Below are positions 12,601 through 23,932 of a stretch of 64,000 nucleotides of DNA, piece after piece. The DNA lies in contig VZDJ01000219.1 of assembly GCA_008694505.1 (NCBI GenBank), forward strand, positions 14,141,058 to 14,205,057, read 5' to 3'. How positions within the stretch are numbered: position 1 is the first letter of the stretch; each line of letters starts with the position of its first letter. Below the pieces are notes generated by a model that was not told the origin of the DNA, did not search any database, and saw only the letters and a program-made list of their open reading frames with translations. Origin of the DNA: Cyanoderma ruficeps (taxonomy: Eukaryota > Chordata > Aves > Passeriformes > Timaliidae). Position numbers and translations under genes: made by a program.

Positions 12601-15600
12601 AGCCCCAGCCCCTGTGCCTGGGCTCCCTGGGGGATGGCCAGGGGGGCACTGAAAGCCGGCGCTGTGCCCTCCTGGAGCAAACAGGTGAGGGGCTGGGGGG
12701 CTGGCATTCGGGTCACCCTCCTCACGTGTCTGTGCTGCCCGTGCCATCCCTGCCGTGGGCAAGTGATGGGTGCTGGGCGCTCAGCTGGCAGGAGAGCTGT
12801 GAGCAGCTGCCTGGCTGTGGGGTCCCGTGCATGGGGAGCTGGGGGTCTGTTCTCTTTTGGAGTGCTTTTTCAATCCACGGGCATCCTCTGCCTCAGTTTC
12901 CCCATCCTTATAATGAGGTGAAGGAGCTGGTGTGGCCATAACCCAGCAGGGACTAGATTGCCTCATGCCTTCAGGTTCTTCCCCATGGGTTCACCCTGGG
13001 TCTGGGCTCTGGGGTTCAGCTGCAGCAGTACCCCAAAACCCCAGCAAGCTGCAAGTGCAGGAATGGCTCAGCCCTGGCAGCGTGAGCCATCCCTCTGAGC
13101 TGGGCAAAGCCCTCAGTGGGCACTGCGGGGATACAGCTCCACGGGTAACCTGCTTCTCTCCTGCCTTTCAGAAACACCCAGGTGTCTCACGCTGTCCTTG
13201 GCACAAACGTAAGTGCAGATGGGGCTGAGTGAACTAATCTGGGGCTGGAAACTGCCCGGGGACGTGTGGCTGGGCAGGGCCTCTGCAGCCAGCACAGGGA
13301 GCTGTGTTTGCAGAGCACAGGGAGCTGTGTTTGCAGAGCACGCTGAGCTGCACTGCTGGGCACGGGGCTGTGGGGAGCCACAGGGTGCAAGGAGCTGGGA
13401 GAGTCCCGTGCCCAGGGCAGGGCATTTTGTGTGTGCCCTGGAGCTGCTCACCCCATGCCTTTGTGGGGTTACTCAGTCAGGCACCAGCCAAAGTGGGAGG
13501 GTTCACTTGTGGGCAGTGTTTTCTCAGCTTTCTTTTGGGTTTGGGGGCTGTGGTTCACCTAAACGCTTTCTCTCTCCTGATTTTCTGCTCTTCTCCAGTG
13601 ACCCAACCTTTGGGAAGAGAAACTTTGAGCCAATGCTGACTGTGGAGCTGTGTGGGACAGCAGGTAAGACAGACTTTGAATTTTTTAGTTTTGCAAAAAT
13701 TTCCTCTAGGAAGGGGCTCATTTACCCTAAATTCAGCCTGGAGGCATCAGTTCCAGCCTACCCAAACAAGGGGCCACCTTCATCCCCTTCACACTGCAGA
13801 CACAGGAGACTCCCTATGCACTGCCACATCCAAGCACCATGAGCAGCTCAGGGGAATGTGTTTGGGGTGGGAGGAGCTGTTCAGGAGGGCCCTGCCTGAG
13901 CCAGGTGGGAAGAGAGAGTCCTCTGGTCCCTACTGGGATCGAAGCATCCTTCTTGTTCCCCCAGGTGTCACTGGATGAGGCTGTGGGAGCCCAGGGCTGG
14001 GGTGGGGCAGGGCAGGGCAGGACGGAGGGGGCAGAGCTGACTCCTGCCCTTTGTTTGGGGCATTCAGGTCTCACGCCGCCCACCACTCCGCCATATAAAC
14101 CCGCCGAGGAGGACCTGTACAAGCCGGACATCCCCCAGGAGCCAGGCAAGGAGGAGGGGATGGCCCCCAGCCCCGGGGGCGCCGGGGACGTGGCAGCCTC
14201 GAGGAAAGCCCCGAGGAAGCACCCGGAGAGGACGGAGCTGTTCGCCCACCTGAGCCGGGCGGGCGGGCGCCCGCTCCCCGAGCAGCAGGGCTTGCTCAAG
14301 AGGCCCTTCTCCCGCTCCTTCGGGGACCACGACTACTGCCAGGTGCTGAAACCCGAGGCCGCCCTGCAGAGGAAGGTGCTCAAGTCGTGGGAGCCGCCGA
14401 GCCAGGCGGAGACGGAGCACAAGAGGAGGGTCCCGGCCGCCCACTACCAGGGGCTGGAGCTCGGCAAGGACACGGGCACCGAGATGCTGTGGAAGGACGG
14501 CGTCAAGCAGCTGAGAGACCAGGAGATCAGAGCCAGCTTAACAAAGCACTTTGGCTTTCTGGACAGTGCCCTCGACGACGAGGACATGGTGTTCTGCAAG
14601 ACCCCCGAGTACGACACCGTCTTTGAGGACAGCTGCAGCGAGAGCGGCTCCCTTGTGGAGGAGGATGAGGAGGAAGAGGAGGAGGAGCATGGCAACGCCA
14701 AGCTGTGCCTGAGGAGAAACCCCCTTTCCAGGACCAGTTTGCATTACTGCTCCAGGAGCAGGTCCAGCTCGGGCTCCTCGTGCTGCCGGTCGCGGTCACC
14801 TGCCAGCAGACGCACCTTCAGGTACGGGGGTGTGGGGACATGGGGGCTGGGTTTGCCCCCTGAATTTTTGGGCAGCCCCAGTGCTCCCTGCTCTGCTGGC
14901 CCAAGCAGTAAAGATGCTAATTAATAAAAGAAAAGCTATGGAAATAATTTGTACTGCAGCAACCACTGCTGCAAGCATGGCCTGAGGAAGCAGTGGCAGA
15001 GCAAAGCAGCTGGGGGGTCCTGTGGGTGACAGAGGTCCCATGGGTGGCAGGCACCCAAGCCAGGCCTGGGAAGGAGCAAGTGCTGGCTGGAGACAGCCTG
15101 GCATCTATGAGAAAAACCTTCCCAGTGCCCTTTCCAGTGTTTCCAGACCCTAATCTCTCCTTGGCTCCCAGTGCCCACCCACTCCTGTGGGTGTCTCAGC
15201 TTCTCAGTGATGTTTGAAGCTTTCCCAGCAGCTCCCCCAGCCCCGGGCTGACCTGCTGTCCCTCCCTTGCAGGTGTGAGAACGGCGAGCAGTGTCAGGGC
15301 GGCAGCGGGCACCGGGGCCAGCTGAAGAAGAGACGGGAAAAGGCCATCGTAAGTGAGCGGGGACAAAGCAACCCCAGCCCTCAGCTCGTCTCCTGCTCCA
15401 AAAAGCAGCAGTGGAGCCCTGGCTTCAGCATCCCTTTGGTGCGAGGCCAGTGTTAAACAAGGACATGGGGGTGGAGGGGGGAGAGGAAAACCCAACGTGC
15501 AGCGGAAGCCGCCAGCCATTGGCAACACACGGAGTCCTTGGCACGGGGATGCCCAGAGCATCCCACGCCGGTGCCTCAGTGCTCTTGGCACTGGCAGCTT

Positions 15601-18327
15601 GTGGGGTGAGCTGGGGAATCCCTGAAGCTGCTCAGCTGCCACAGATGTGGCCCTCAAGCACCAGGAACCCGTGGGCACACGCTGGGAGCTGGGAGAGGGG
15701 TGGGCACGTGGCAGAGTAAATCGGTGCTCCCTCCTGTTGTGCGCACACGCTCACGCTCTCGCACATGCTGCTCTGGCACTTTTTCCTGCGATGCAATTGG
15801 ATTTTGCCCCTGGCAATTCTTTTGGAATATATCCCACATTTGCCAGGAGAAGCTGAAAGAGCTGCAAGAATGCAGGAGAATTTTAAAAGAGAAGAAGGAG
15901 GCAGTGGCTGCTCCAGCCTGGTTATGGCTGTCCTTGGGGGTGACACAATTACCTGGCAGGACTCCTGGAGTGGAGACAGCCAGATCCTGGAGAAATCAGT
16001 GTGTCCATGGCAGTGCTTCCCAATGCTGGCTTGCAGGGGCTCCTCCACAGCCCATCAGCAGCACGGAGGTGCAGGGTCCAAGCCTGAAAGGTTGTGGTTG
16101 TTTTGGCAGGGGGAAGGCCGGGTGGTGTACATCAGAAACCTCTCCAGCAGCATGAGCTCCAGCGAGCTGAAGAAACGCTTCGAGGTGTTTGGTGAAATCG
16201 TGGAGTGTCAGGTCCTGTCCAGGACTAACAGGTGGGTGGGCAGTGAGCTCTGGCCCAGGGCTCCAGCAGCCACAAGCAGCTCCTCTCCCCAAGCCCCACA
16301 GCACTGCCAGTGCCACATCAATGCCCTGGGTCAGCCGAGCCCTCAGCCTTGGAGCTTTGGTCAAGGACATTCAGTGTGTCCACAGAGCCAAGGGCACCTG
16401 TGGGATGGAGGAGTGGAAGAATGATGGGCCAGGGGTGTAGTGCTGCATCACAAGGGCTGTGGGGCTCATCACAACTTGAATTCTTTCCTCTGGTTGCTCA
16501 GGGGGGAGAAGTACGGCTTCATCACGTACCGGTATTCCGAGCACGCCGCCTTATCGCTCAAGAACGGCCCCTCGCTCAGGAAGAGGAACGAGCCCTCCTT
16601 CCAGCTCAGCTCTGGTGGCCTGGGGCGCTTCTTCTGGACCAGATTCGCTGACCTGGGTGAGGAAGCAGCAGCTGCTTTGTCTCTTTTATCAGGACAGAGC
16701 TGTTGCAGCACACCGCGCCACTGAGCCCTGGTCACGCAGGGATCCCAAATGCCCTCAGAGCCTGCAGGAAAAGCCCTCTGGCTTTTCTGTGGCTCATGGC
16801 TCAGGCAGGTGGATTGGCAAACTGGGGAGAAGAAAAAAAACTGGTGTGAGGCCTCAGGGTGTGTTGGCTGCAAAATGTAGCATCACAGCCCGGAGCTGCC
16901 GGGTCTCAGCTGAGTGCAGCCCATCCTGTGTCTGCTGAGTTTCTGCACAGTGTTGGAGGCTTTCCAGCAGAAAAATCCCTTCCCAGGCATTAGAGAAGGC
17001 AGTCAGCAACATTTCATTAGCCCAAGAGGTGATGTGGGTGGTTTGCTGCTCTGCAGGACAGATTCACCACGCTGCACATGCACTCTGGAGCCAAAGTGAC
17101 AGCACTGAAATGTGCTGTGGTCGCATTAATCCTTCCAGTGCTTCTGCAAGGTCTCAGTGACTGTGTCACCAGGGCTGCAGCCTGAGCAGAGGGCCAGGAG
17201 CCAAACCCTGTGCTAATCCTGCAAGAGAAATGTGTCCCAGGCTTTGCCCAGCCCTCCTTGCTTCAGGTGTTTCACCAACACTGCATGTTTATTTCTGTAC
17301 CCTCTGCAGGGGCTGGAGGGTTCTGGATCCCTCTTGATGAGTGAAAGACTGAGGTCCAGAAAATAAAGCCCCAAGTCCTGCCTCCAGATGCCCCATCTGA
17401 TACAAGTACTCCCTGATTTTTTTTTTTACCACCTTGCAGTATCGGCTCTGCTTAGAGCAGCCATCCCTTGACTTTGATTGTGGGCACAAACGTCCATTGC
17501 TCATCTGAACAAATCCCAAGAGCCTCCCATTTTGGGCACACAGAAATAAGGAACCAGATAGCACCCCATGAGGAAGATGGTGACTGTGCAGTGCTGTGGG
17601 GAGGGGGGCCAGAGCTGCCCCCCCTGCATAAGAGAAGCCCCCTCAGTGCTCCTCACCTGATTTCTGCAGAGCCACCAGTCCCTTCCTGCACAGCCTGGCT
17701 CATTCCTAAAACCCTGCTCATCCTGGTGCAGGATGAGAAGGGGAGCCCCCAGGCAGAGGTGAAACGCAACCACACCATTCAAAAACACACACCCAAAATG
17801 TTAAGCTGCTGTGAAATTAGGCAGCCTTAATTCTGCCACGTGCTGAATTCCCTGGGCTTTCCAGGGGCACTCCGTGTTCAGCTCCTGGCACAGGGCTGGC
17901 AGTGGAGCAGCCTGGCTCTGCCACCAGCACAGCTCCCATGGGATGGCCCTGTGTCAGCCCCTCCAAATTCAGCTGCCCCCAGCAGATCTTTTCACCCCTG
18001 GCAGTGAATGTCAGTGGTGTGTGCCCTGCCCAGCTGGGCCTGGCTGCAGCCCCTCCGACCCGGCTCTTTTCAGTGTCCCCAGTCCTGTCACCATCACTGC
18101 TGTGTCCAGCCTGGCTGTGCGGTAGCAGGGCAGTGAGCAGTGCCTCAGTTTCCCTCTCCATGGGGCAGAGAGGACGCTGATCCCCGCCCTCCCTGACCTG
18201 CCTTCTGTCCCTGCCATCCCCAGATTGCGGCACGGACGAGTCCTCCCCAGCTCCGGTGAAAAGCAAGTACGAGACCATGGATTTCGACAGCTTGCTGCAG
18301 GAGGCCCAGCTCAGCCTGCATCGGTAA
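6450..18327 (+). CDS. PPARGC1B: PPARGC1B (PGC-1beta), coding exons 2-12; exon 1 lies outside the window
   Basis: Transcriptional coactivator of nuclear receptors (ERRs, PPARs) and other factors in the nucleus; drives mitochondrial and lipid genes. Exons seen: 6450-6623, 8818-9030, 10836-10946, 11610-12684, 13172-13208, 13599-13663, 14068-14821, 15273-15348, 16110-16231, 16502-16656, 18224-18327. All have AG/GT borders and phases join exactly, giving 961 residues plus stop; with the roughly 26-residue exon 1 this nears the 1023 residues of human PGC-1beta. Visible parts in order: acidic N-terminal activation region, LKKLL and LKELL receptor boxes, a [10 protein letters not shown] motif, the DHDY host-cell-factor motif, an acidic run, an SR-like stretch, an RRM (VYIRNL and KYGFITYR) and the conserved C-terminus [19 protein letters not shown] followed by one extra Arg. 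The long mid-protein Glu run of human PGC-1beta is not seen. Identity is secure; exon edges are read by eye. Confidence 0.95.
8818..9030 (+). CDS. PPARGC1B: PPARGC1B exon 3
   Basis: 71 codons, phase 0 at both ends (acceptor TTTCAG, donor GTAAGA). Starts [19 protein letters not shown] and continues into a Pro/Ser/Thr-rich linker ending EGDELSL. The frame stays open past the donor into the intron up to about 9331, which is described separately. Confidence 0.94.
9812..9880 (+). other. Long imperfect hairpin in PPARGC1B intron 3
   Basis: Positions 9825-9838 (TATATATCACACAT) pair with 9846-9858 (ATGTGTATATATA) as 13 base pairs with one bulged C and a 7-base loop. The flanks CGCCCCGCA (9812-9820) and TGCAGGGGCG (9871-9880) can extend the stem beyond an internal loop. 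Size and shape resemble a small pre-miRNA or a structured intronic element. No known miRNA is recognised, and AT dinucleotide content makes part of the pairing cheap. Confidence 0.35.
10836..10946 (+). CDS. PPARGC1B: PPARGC1B exon 4, LKKLL receptor box
   Basis: 37 codons, phase 0 at both ends. It opens with [10 protein letters not shown], an LxxLL box used to bind nuclear receptors, followed by a basic Arg/Pro/Ser stretch. It corresponds to the exon present in the long human isoform and absent from a shorter one; because both ends are phase 0, skipping it would keep the frame. Confidence 0.9.
11610..12684 (+). CDS. PPARGC1B: PPARGC1B exon 5, large central exon
   Basis: 1075 bp, phase 0 in, phase 1 out. 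Landmarks: [12 protein letters not shown] near the start, [35 protein letters not shown] with a second LxxLL box (LKELL at 12117-12131), and [12 protein letters not shown]. The exon is very GC-rich, which produces long false frames on the opposite strand. The Glu-rich run that precedes the RRSRRLNPELG block in human is reduced here to a few acidic residues. Confidence 0.94.
13172..13208 (+). CDS. PPARGC1B: PPARGC1B exon 6
   Basis: 37 bp, phase 1 in, phase 2 out. With flanking bases it reads [13 protein letters not shown] and joins in frame to [10 protein letters not shown] in the next exon, as in human PGC-1beta (SPRCLMLALSQSDPTFG). Confidence 0.88.
13291..13336. repeat. 23 bp tandem duplication in PPARGC1B intron 6
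   Basis: AGCACAGGGAGCTGTGTTTGCAG occurs twice in a row (13291-13313 and 13314-13336). Confidence 0.85.
13599..13663 (+). CDS. PPARGC1B: PPARGC1B exon 7
   Basis: 65 bp, phase 2 in, phase 1 out. Encodes [19 protein letters not shown] and joins in frame to the [11 protein letters not shown] block of exon 8; one of the best conserved short blocks of the family. Confidence 0.92.
14068..14821 (+). CDS. PPARGC1B: PPARGC1B exon 8, DHDY motif, acidic run and SR-like stretch
   Basis: 754 bp, phase 1 in, phase 2 out. Order: [32 protein letters not shown] with the DHDY host-cell-factor-binding tetrapeptide at 14325-14336; [23 protein letters not shown]; a run of Glu/Asp at about 14659-14690; then an SR-like stretch ([19 protein letters not shown]) leading to the RRM. 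Confidence 0.94.
15273..15348 (+). CDS. PPARGC1B: PPARGC1B exon 9
   Basis: 76 bp, phase 2 in, phase 0 out. Encodes the link between the SR-like region and the RRM and ends in a basic block LKKRREKAI that matches the human RKRREKAI just before the RRM, a likely nuclear localisation element. Confidence 0.92.
16110..16231 (+). CDS. PPARGC1B: PPARGC1B exon 10, first half of the RRM
   Basis: 122 bp, phase 0 in, phase 2 out. Reads [20 protein letters not shown] and [26 protein letters not shown] is the RNP2 motif of an RNA recognition motif. The domain is split by an intron and completed in exon 11. Confidence 0.95.
16502..16656 (+). CDS. PPARGC1B: PPARGC1B exon 11, second half of the RRM
   Basis: 155 bp, phase 2 in, phase 1 out. 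Reads [19 protein letters not shown] with the RNP1 motif KYGFITYR, then [20 protein letters not shown]. The donor is taken as GTGAGG at 16657 because it is the only nearby choice that joins in frame to the last exon. Confidence 0.92.
18224..18327 (+). CDS. PPARGC1B: PPARGC1B exon 12, C-terminus and stop
   Basis: Coding part of 104 bp, phase 1 in, TAA at 18325-18327. Reads [20 protein letters not shown] then [14 protein letters not shown]. The MDFDSLL-EAQ-SLH ending is diagnostic of PGC-1 proteins; this copy carries one extra Arg after the His at which human PGC-1beta ends. Confidence 0.95.
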
Positions 18328-18419
18328 CAGCCTTAACCTTGGAGGAATACCTCAATACCTCAGTCAAGGCACTTCCAATATGTTTACGTTTTCAAAGAAA
18401 TTATTCAGTCTATGGCAAG

Positions 18420-18463
18420 CGAGAGAGCGAGAGAGAGCGAGAGCACGCCCGCGAGAGAGAGAC
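18420..18463. repeat. PPARGC1B: GA-rich microsatellite in the PPARGC1B 3'UTR
   Basis: Interrupted GAGA tract (GAGAGAGCGAGAGAGAGCGAG, GCGAGAGAGAGAC) about 90 bases after the stop codon. Confidence 0.85.
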
Positions 18464-20461
18464 TGCTGTCCCCTGATCGATGTTTACATTGAACAAAGCT
18501 GCTTCTGTCTGTGAGTCCCCATGGTGTTGATGTCTCACTGCCACACGTTAGTCCCCCCCCCTCTGCTTCTGACTGGTTGTTTTAGGGTGAGCCTAGGAGC
18601 CCCCCTGCCCCTCTTCCCCCTCCCGGCCCTCCCCATGCTCCCGCCGTGGAGTTGCAGCTGTGTTCACCATAACATTTTTTTGTCCGTAGTGTGTGATGAT
18701 GAAATTGTTCATTGTGAATAGAATCAGGATTATAAACTAATTTTTAATAGAGGAAGAGAAGAAAAAAAAAAGTATATACTTAAAAAAAAAATGTATTTAT
18801 GGCTCAGATGTACTGTAATTCAGATTTATTGTACCGCTTCCTTGATTTTTAACTATGCACTGTAATGAGGCACTTGCCACTCAGCAAATGGGGGGTCAGA
18901 GCAGTCACAGAGCTGACATTCCCCTGCCTCCCCTGCTGGCAAATCGGGGTGCTTGGTGCTTGCCCCGGGGTCACCCACTTTGCCGTCAAAGCCATTCTTC
19001 GTGCTGGGGTGGCCTGAGCCCCCCAGCATCACCCCCGTGCTGAGCTGGGTGCTGGTGGGTGATGGAGCCAGGGCCAGGCAGCTTTGCAGGCTGCAGAGGG
19101 TGGGAGAGGGATGCTCTGCCTGCAGCCAGCACTGCTCCAGCCTCTGCTGGAGCCAGGAGAGAGGGGCTGGGCCAGCCAGGCCCGATCCCGTGAGTCCTGC
19201 TGGCACAGCCCGGGGGATGGATGTCTCCGGTCCGTGTGGAGGAGCTGGCTCCTCTCCAGCTCCTTGGATGGCTGGAGACTGGCCAGGCCCTGTGGCTCGA
19301 TCCACGCTCGCTTCCCCACCCTGCAAAGCAAGCGGGGCGAGAAGACCTGTCCGTGCTTCCCGCTGGGCAGCCAGCCCCAAACCCGGCCCAAAGTCCAGCT
19401 CCAAATCCAGCCCAAAGTCCAGCCCTAAATGCAGAGAGGCAGGGGGGGCACAGCACCCACACTGAACACCCCCCCAGCACTCTGCCCCGTAGCTGATAAG
19501 CCATACACGTCCCAGCACCACCTGCACCCCGGATCCGTCCGGCGCCCCGGGGCACAGCTCTGCCTCTGGCCAAGGGCCCTCGGGGCTGGATTAAATGTAA
19601 AATTCACTTGTGGACTGGCCCTCCATGTGTGGGTGCGGTGGGATGGGGGGACAGCCCTCCACCAGCCGGAGCAAAGCCCACCACCAGCCGGCCAGAGGCA
19701 CTGTTTTCCCAAGGGAGCGGGAATCTTGCTGCTCCTCAAGCCATTGCCACCTTCTCCTTTTATTTTTGAGCCCCAGAGACCACTAGGGATTCAGCCATCC
19801 TCTGTAGATAGAATATTATAGCCTTAACTCTGCCAATAGATAGATTAGAGTCTCCTGGGGTCTCCCCTCCCCATGACTTGGGGGTTTTATCCCCGGTTCC
19901 CTGGGTATGTTCCGTCCTGCGGGGGGAGTGACCAAAGCCTCGGAAATGGCACGAGATGTGACACCAAGAGCCGGAGCCCTGCCAGGGTGGCCCCTGCCTC
20001 GGGGGCCGGGGTGCAGCCGGGCTCTGGCAGGAGCAGGATTGCCGACACCAGCACAGTTCCCTGGCTGTTCCCCTCGGGAGAGCCGCGGTTCTGACAACAC
20101 CCAGCCCGGCGGCGCCCGGAGGTCACCGCGGGGTCCCCAACCCGCCGGCGGTGACGATCACTGCCAGGGAACAGCCCTTGTGCCATTTCAGCCTCAGCAG
20201 TGAAATCAGGCGTCTCTCCCCTCCCCAGCCCCGAAATCCCCCTGTTCTCATCCCACCTCAGCGACCACGAGCAGCTCTGGCCGAGACTGAGCATCTGCTA
20301 TTGGCAATTGCCTCATTGTAGCTTTGCCTTTTTCTGTCCTAGTATTTCCTCACGATGATGATGTTTACATGTGATTGCTATAGAGCTTATGTAGAATGTA
20401 TATAGCGACACATTTAGGGTGGGTAGTACTGTCCTGTGCTGTGCTGATGTTTTTCAGAAAA

Positions 20462-20580
20462 CGATCAATCAAAAAAACAAAAAAAAACACCCAAAAAAAA
20501 CCAACAACAACAACAAAAAAAAACCACATTCAAAAAAAAAAAAAAAAGGAAAGGAAAGAAAAAAAAAGAAAAGCAAATAA
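20462..20580. repeat. PPARGC1B: A-rich low-complexity tract in the PPARGC1B 3'UTR
   Basis: Runs of A broken by single C, AAC triplets and GGAAA units, about 120 bases; no matching mobile-element body is adjacent. Confidence 0.85.
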
Positions 20581-21107
20581 GTGGAATTCTTCCATCTCCC
20601 ACTCAGCTGGAGGCACCCATGGCCGGGCCCCGCTGGGGATGCATCAAGGGTGGTGGAGGGGAAGTGTTAGTGCAGGGCTGGAGGGGCTCCAGCCCACTCC
20701 AGGGGATCACTCAGTCACTTCCCGAGCACTGGTTTGGGCATACCCAGACCCAGAATTTCCCAATGTTTCCCTGTGACTGGGTGCCCTGGGTCAGCCCCAA
20801 GCCAGTGCTGGGGCAGGGGAGGGCTGGTCCTGCACAGAGCTCATCAGTACTGCAGCCCTAGGGTAGGAACAGATGCAATAAGTGGTCTTCGTGGTGCCTG
20901 AAGCCTATAAGTGGGGTTGGGTTTTCCTTTTTTTTGGTTTGGGTTTTTACTTTTTTTTTTCCCCCCCTATTCACGTGGGATGGTTTGTTTTCCCTCCTCC
21001 CCAAAAAAGTCTTTCTTTCCCAGGACTAAATGCACTATGCTTAGAGCCCCTTGGGCTGTGTGCTGCCTGCCCTGTGGGTTCCCCCCACCTTTTAGGACTG
21101 GGTGAAA

Positions 21108-21113
21108 AATAAA
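21108..21113 (+). terminator. PPARGC1B: Alternative poly(A) signal AATAAA inside the PPARGC1B 3'UTR
   Basis: Canonical hexamer in GAAAAATAAATTTCC with a T-rich stretch directly downstream, the usual arrangement of a usable site. It would give a shorter 3'UTR of about 2.8 kb. Confidence 0.35.
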
Positions 21114-22928
21114 TTTCCACTTGATTTTTTTTTTTTTAATTTTTGTAGGTGGTTTGTTTTTTTGTTTTTTTTACTCTAAAGGTGTCTTTAGCTCACAGCG
21201 CTCGAGTCTGCAGGAAGGTGGGTCAGGCACAGGGACAGGTGAGAGCTCCTTGCTGAGCTGCCTAAGGTTTGGATGCTGACAGGGAAATGGGGCAGGAGCA
21301 AAGCAATGCCCAGGCACTGCTGCCAGGGAAGCCAGAGGTGCCCAGAGCTTTGCAGGAGCTGCCAGGGACTGGGCATCCCCCCTTTCCCAAGGATTGCCTT
21401 TCCATGGCAATCACCGTGGGTGCCCCTCAAAAAAGGGACCCCTCACACCCCTGCGAGGGCTGTGGGATGGGCAGGAGGAACTGGGAGCAAAAGGGTTTAT
21501 TCTGGTAGGCAATAAGTCAGGAGGAGATTTATTTTTTTAAAAACTGTGTAAAGTATAGAACGTCCCCCAGGCCGTTTCCTGCAGGTGCTGTGGGCAAACG
21601 CTGAATGTGTGAAGAGTTGCTGATAAAATGCCCCTTTGCTTGTTTTGCACAGGTTTGCCCCAGAAAAACTCGTTGTTCGGGGAGGGGGGGGCAGCAGGTT
21701 TTTGGCTGGAATCCAGCGTGTCCCTGAGGCTCCGCAGGGAGGAGCAAACGTTTCCTGGTGTGTGGGCTGAATGCAGAGGACAATCCCAGGTTTTAGGTTG
21801 GATGCTGCCCCAAAGCAAAGGTTTCTCTGGGCTGCAGATCTTTCAGGAAGCAGCAGCTCAGTCACCACGTTACAGCCCTGAGTCTGTTCTCAGCTCTGGG
21901 CCATGCAAATGAGTTTTGCAATTGCAGATCAACACGGTTTTCTCCTATTTTGGGTTGGGGTTTTTTTTTTTTTTCTTTCTGGAGGTCTGTTGAGTCCTGA
22001 GATACACTGGTGTTGGAGCTGAACCCGACACTCGTTCTGTTCTAAGTGCATCCCTGACAATCTCAAGCAATACAGAGCCAAATGCAGCCTTGGGGTTTCA
22101 TTTTGGGGTTTCATTCCTCTTCCCTCGCCCTCCCCGGGGCCAGGGGCAGCAGCAGGACTTGGGGAGGGAGTGTGTGAGTGCATGTGAGAAAGAGAGAGAA
22201 CGGTTCAATTGATGCATTTCTTGAGAAAGGTGTAAGAATTTCACCTAAAAAGGGGCACATCTGCTTTCTTATTTATAAAAAAAAGCTAAATTCTGTCTTT
22301 TTCTTTTTTTTTTTTTTAAGTAGAAGGACACTGCTCATAATTATTAGGGGCCAATTCTGCCTGCCTTGCTCATGCTGAGTAAGTACTACTTAACTCTGCA
22401 ATTTTCTACTTGCAGAGTAAGTAAAAGCAGCAGAATTGATCCCTCTATGATTAAGAATCAAGTTTTTAGTACTTTTTTTTTAATTGGTAGCGGTTTTTTT
22501 TTATATTTCACTTAATTTTCCCCCCAGTTCCGTTCTGTTGTGTCCTTATTTATGTAATATACTTTAACCTTAAGAGATGGCATGGATTCTTATGCCTTTC
22601 CTTTATTATTATTGTTATTATTTTTTAAAAAAAACAAAAGAGATTTATTTCTAGTGTGATTTAACTGTCTACCTTCTAAAATGAGAGAACGTTTTCTTGT
22701 ATTTTTACATTGTCAGATTCTATAGTTTCATAGATAATTTAACCAAATCGCTCAATGTATTCTCTATATCTATCCAGTGGGTATAAAAGTTCTATTTTAA
22801 ATTGTGTAAATACTTCAGAACTGGCTTCTTTTTCCAGACTCCCCTGCCGTGGAGTTTCTTGTTTACATCAAAAAGACTGTAGAATCTCTACGCTCATGTA
22901 CTGTAAATAGTGAAGTGATCTGCCTATA

Positions 22929-22934
22929 AATAAA
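22929..22934 (+). terminator. PPARGC1B: Candidate poly(A) signal AATAAA for PPARGC1B
   Basis: Canonical hexamer in TATAAATAAACG, about 4.6 kb after the stop codon, followed by an A-rich run. The sequence becomes GC-richer and loses its 3'UTR-like character just after it. Confidence 0.5.
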
Positions 22935-23881
22935 CGATAACATATATACTATAAAGTGGAAAGAAAAAAAAAAAGAAGTTTGTGCTGCTATACTTTAGTT
23001 TTTAGTGCAAATCTGCTCGGGGTGAGGTGTTTTGTTCTGCCTGGCTGGCAGTGGAGCTGTGCCAGGGCCAAGGGGGTGGCAGATCCTCCCAGCTGCCAGG
23101 GATGCAGCTCCTGCCTGGGAATATCTCCGTGTGTTGCTATTTGAAGTGCGGCTTCTCCCAGTTTAACTCATGCAGGAAAAACCTGGGCTCTGAACTCTGG
23201 ACTTCGAGCGGTGCCACTGTCACAGGACCCCTGAAGAAACTCCCCAGATGGAGTGGGTGAAGAATGAAGCAGGGCATGCTCCTCAAATTTTCTGGAGTGA
23301 TGAAAAAGAGAGAAGGAAGAAATACGGAAAATGCTCCAGGTGGTGATGCAGCAGCCATGCAGCTCAGGATGGCACCTGGAGAGCCCCTGGAAGCAGGAGA
23401 GCAGCCCCTGGGAGCCAAACTGGGGCATGGCTGTGGTGTCCTGGCTCAGGATGGCACCTGGAGAATCCCTGGAAGCAGGAGAGCAAAACTGGGAGCCAAA
23501 CTGCTCTCCCAGAGGCACAGCCATGTCCTGGTGTCCTGGTGTCCTGGTCCCTGTGGCAGTCCAGGCTGTGGGAGGGATGTTTGGAAGGCCTGGGCAGGCC
23601 CAGCACGGGCACAGCTGCCCCAGGCACACGGGAGCCCCATGCCAGCCATGCCCCTGGCAGGGCTCACCAGGCTGGGGAGGTTGCAGTGATTTTATCCAGC
23701 CCGTGGATCAGTGATGCTGCCGGGCTGGAGGATCCCAGCAGCCTGAAAGGAGCAGCTCTGCAAGGTGCTGAGCTGTGCCAGCTGCTGGATTGGGCTGATT
23801 TGCACTGATTTAGGCAGCAGCTCTGCCCTTGCCTGTCTCCAGCATATCTGTGGGAGCTCAATGTGGGTCCCCCAGCCAAAA

Positions 23882-23932
23882 CCAGCCCCACACCCCAAAC
23901 CCAGCCCCACACCCCAAACCCAGCCCCTCATC
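23882..23932. repeat. 19 bp tandem repeat
   Basis: Unit CCAGCCCCACACCCCAAAC repeated about 2.7 times in the spacer after PPARGC1B. Confidence 0.8.

Larger units (their letters stand above)
6624..18223 (+). other. PPARGC1B: PPARGC1B introns 2-11
   Basis: Ten introns separate the exons listed. The larger ones are 6624-8817, 9031-10835, 15349-16109 and 16657-18223. All are GC-rich with no convincing second gene on either strand. Intron 2 has an A-rich run (7390-7425). Intron 3 has an AT-rich tract with GTATAC palindromes (9120-9260) and a long hairpin (9812-9880). Intron 6 has a 23 bp tandem duplication (13291-13336). I see nothing else that stands out. Confidence 0.7.
18328..22950 (+). other. 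PPARGC1B: PPARGC1B 3'UTR (probable extent)
   Basis: AT-rich, non-coding sequence follows the stop codon and contains many TGTAAATA/ATTTAT-type strings typical of long 3'UTRs. An AATAAA at 22929-22934 is followed by an A-rich stretch about 30 bases later and is the best candidate end; another AATAAA at 21108-21113 could give a shorter form. A GA-rich microsatellite and an A-rich tract lie inside. The extent is inferred without transcript data. Confidence 0.6.
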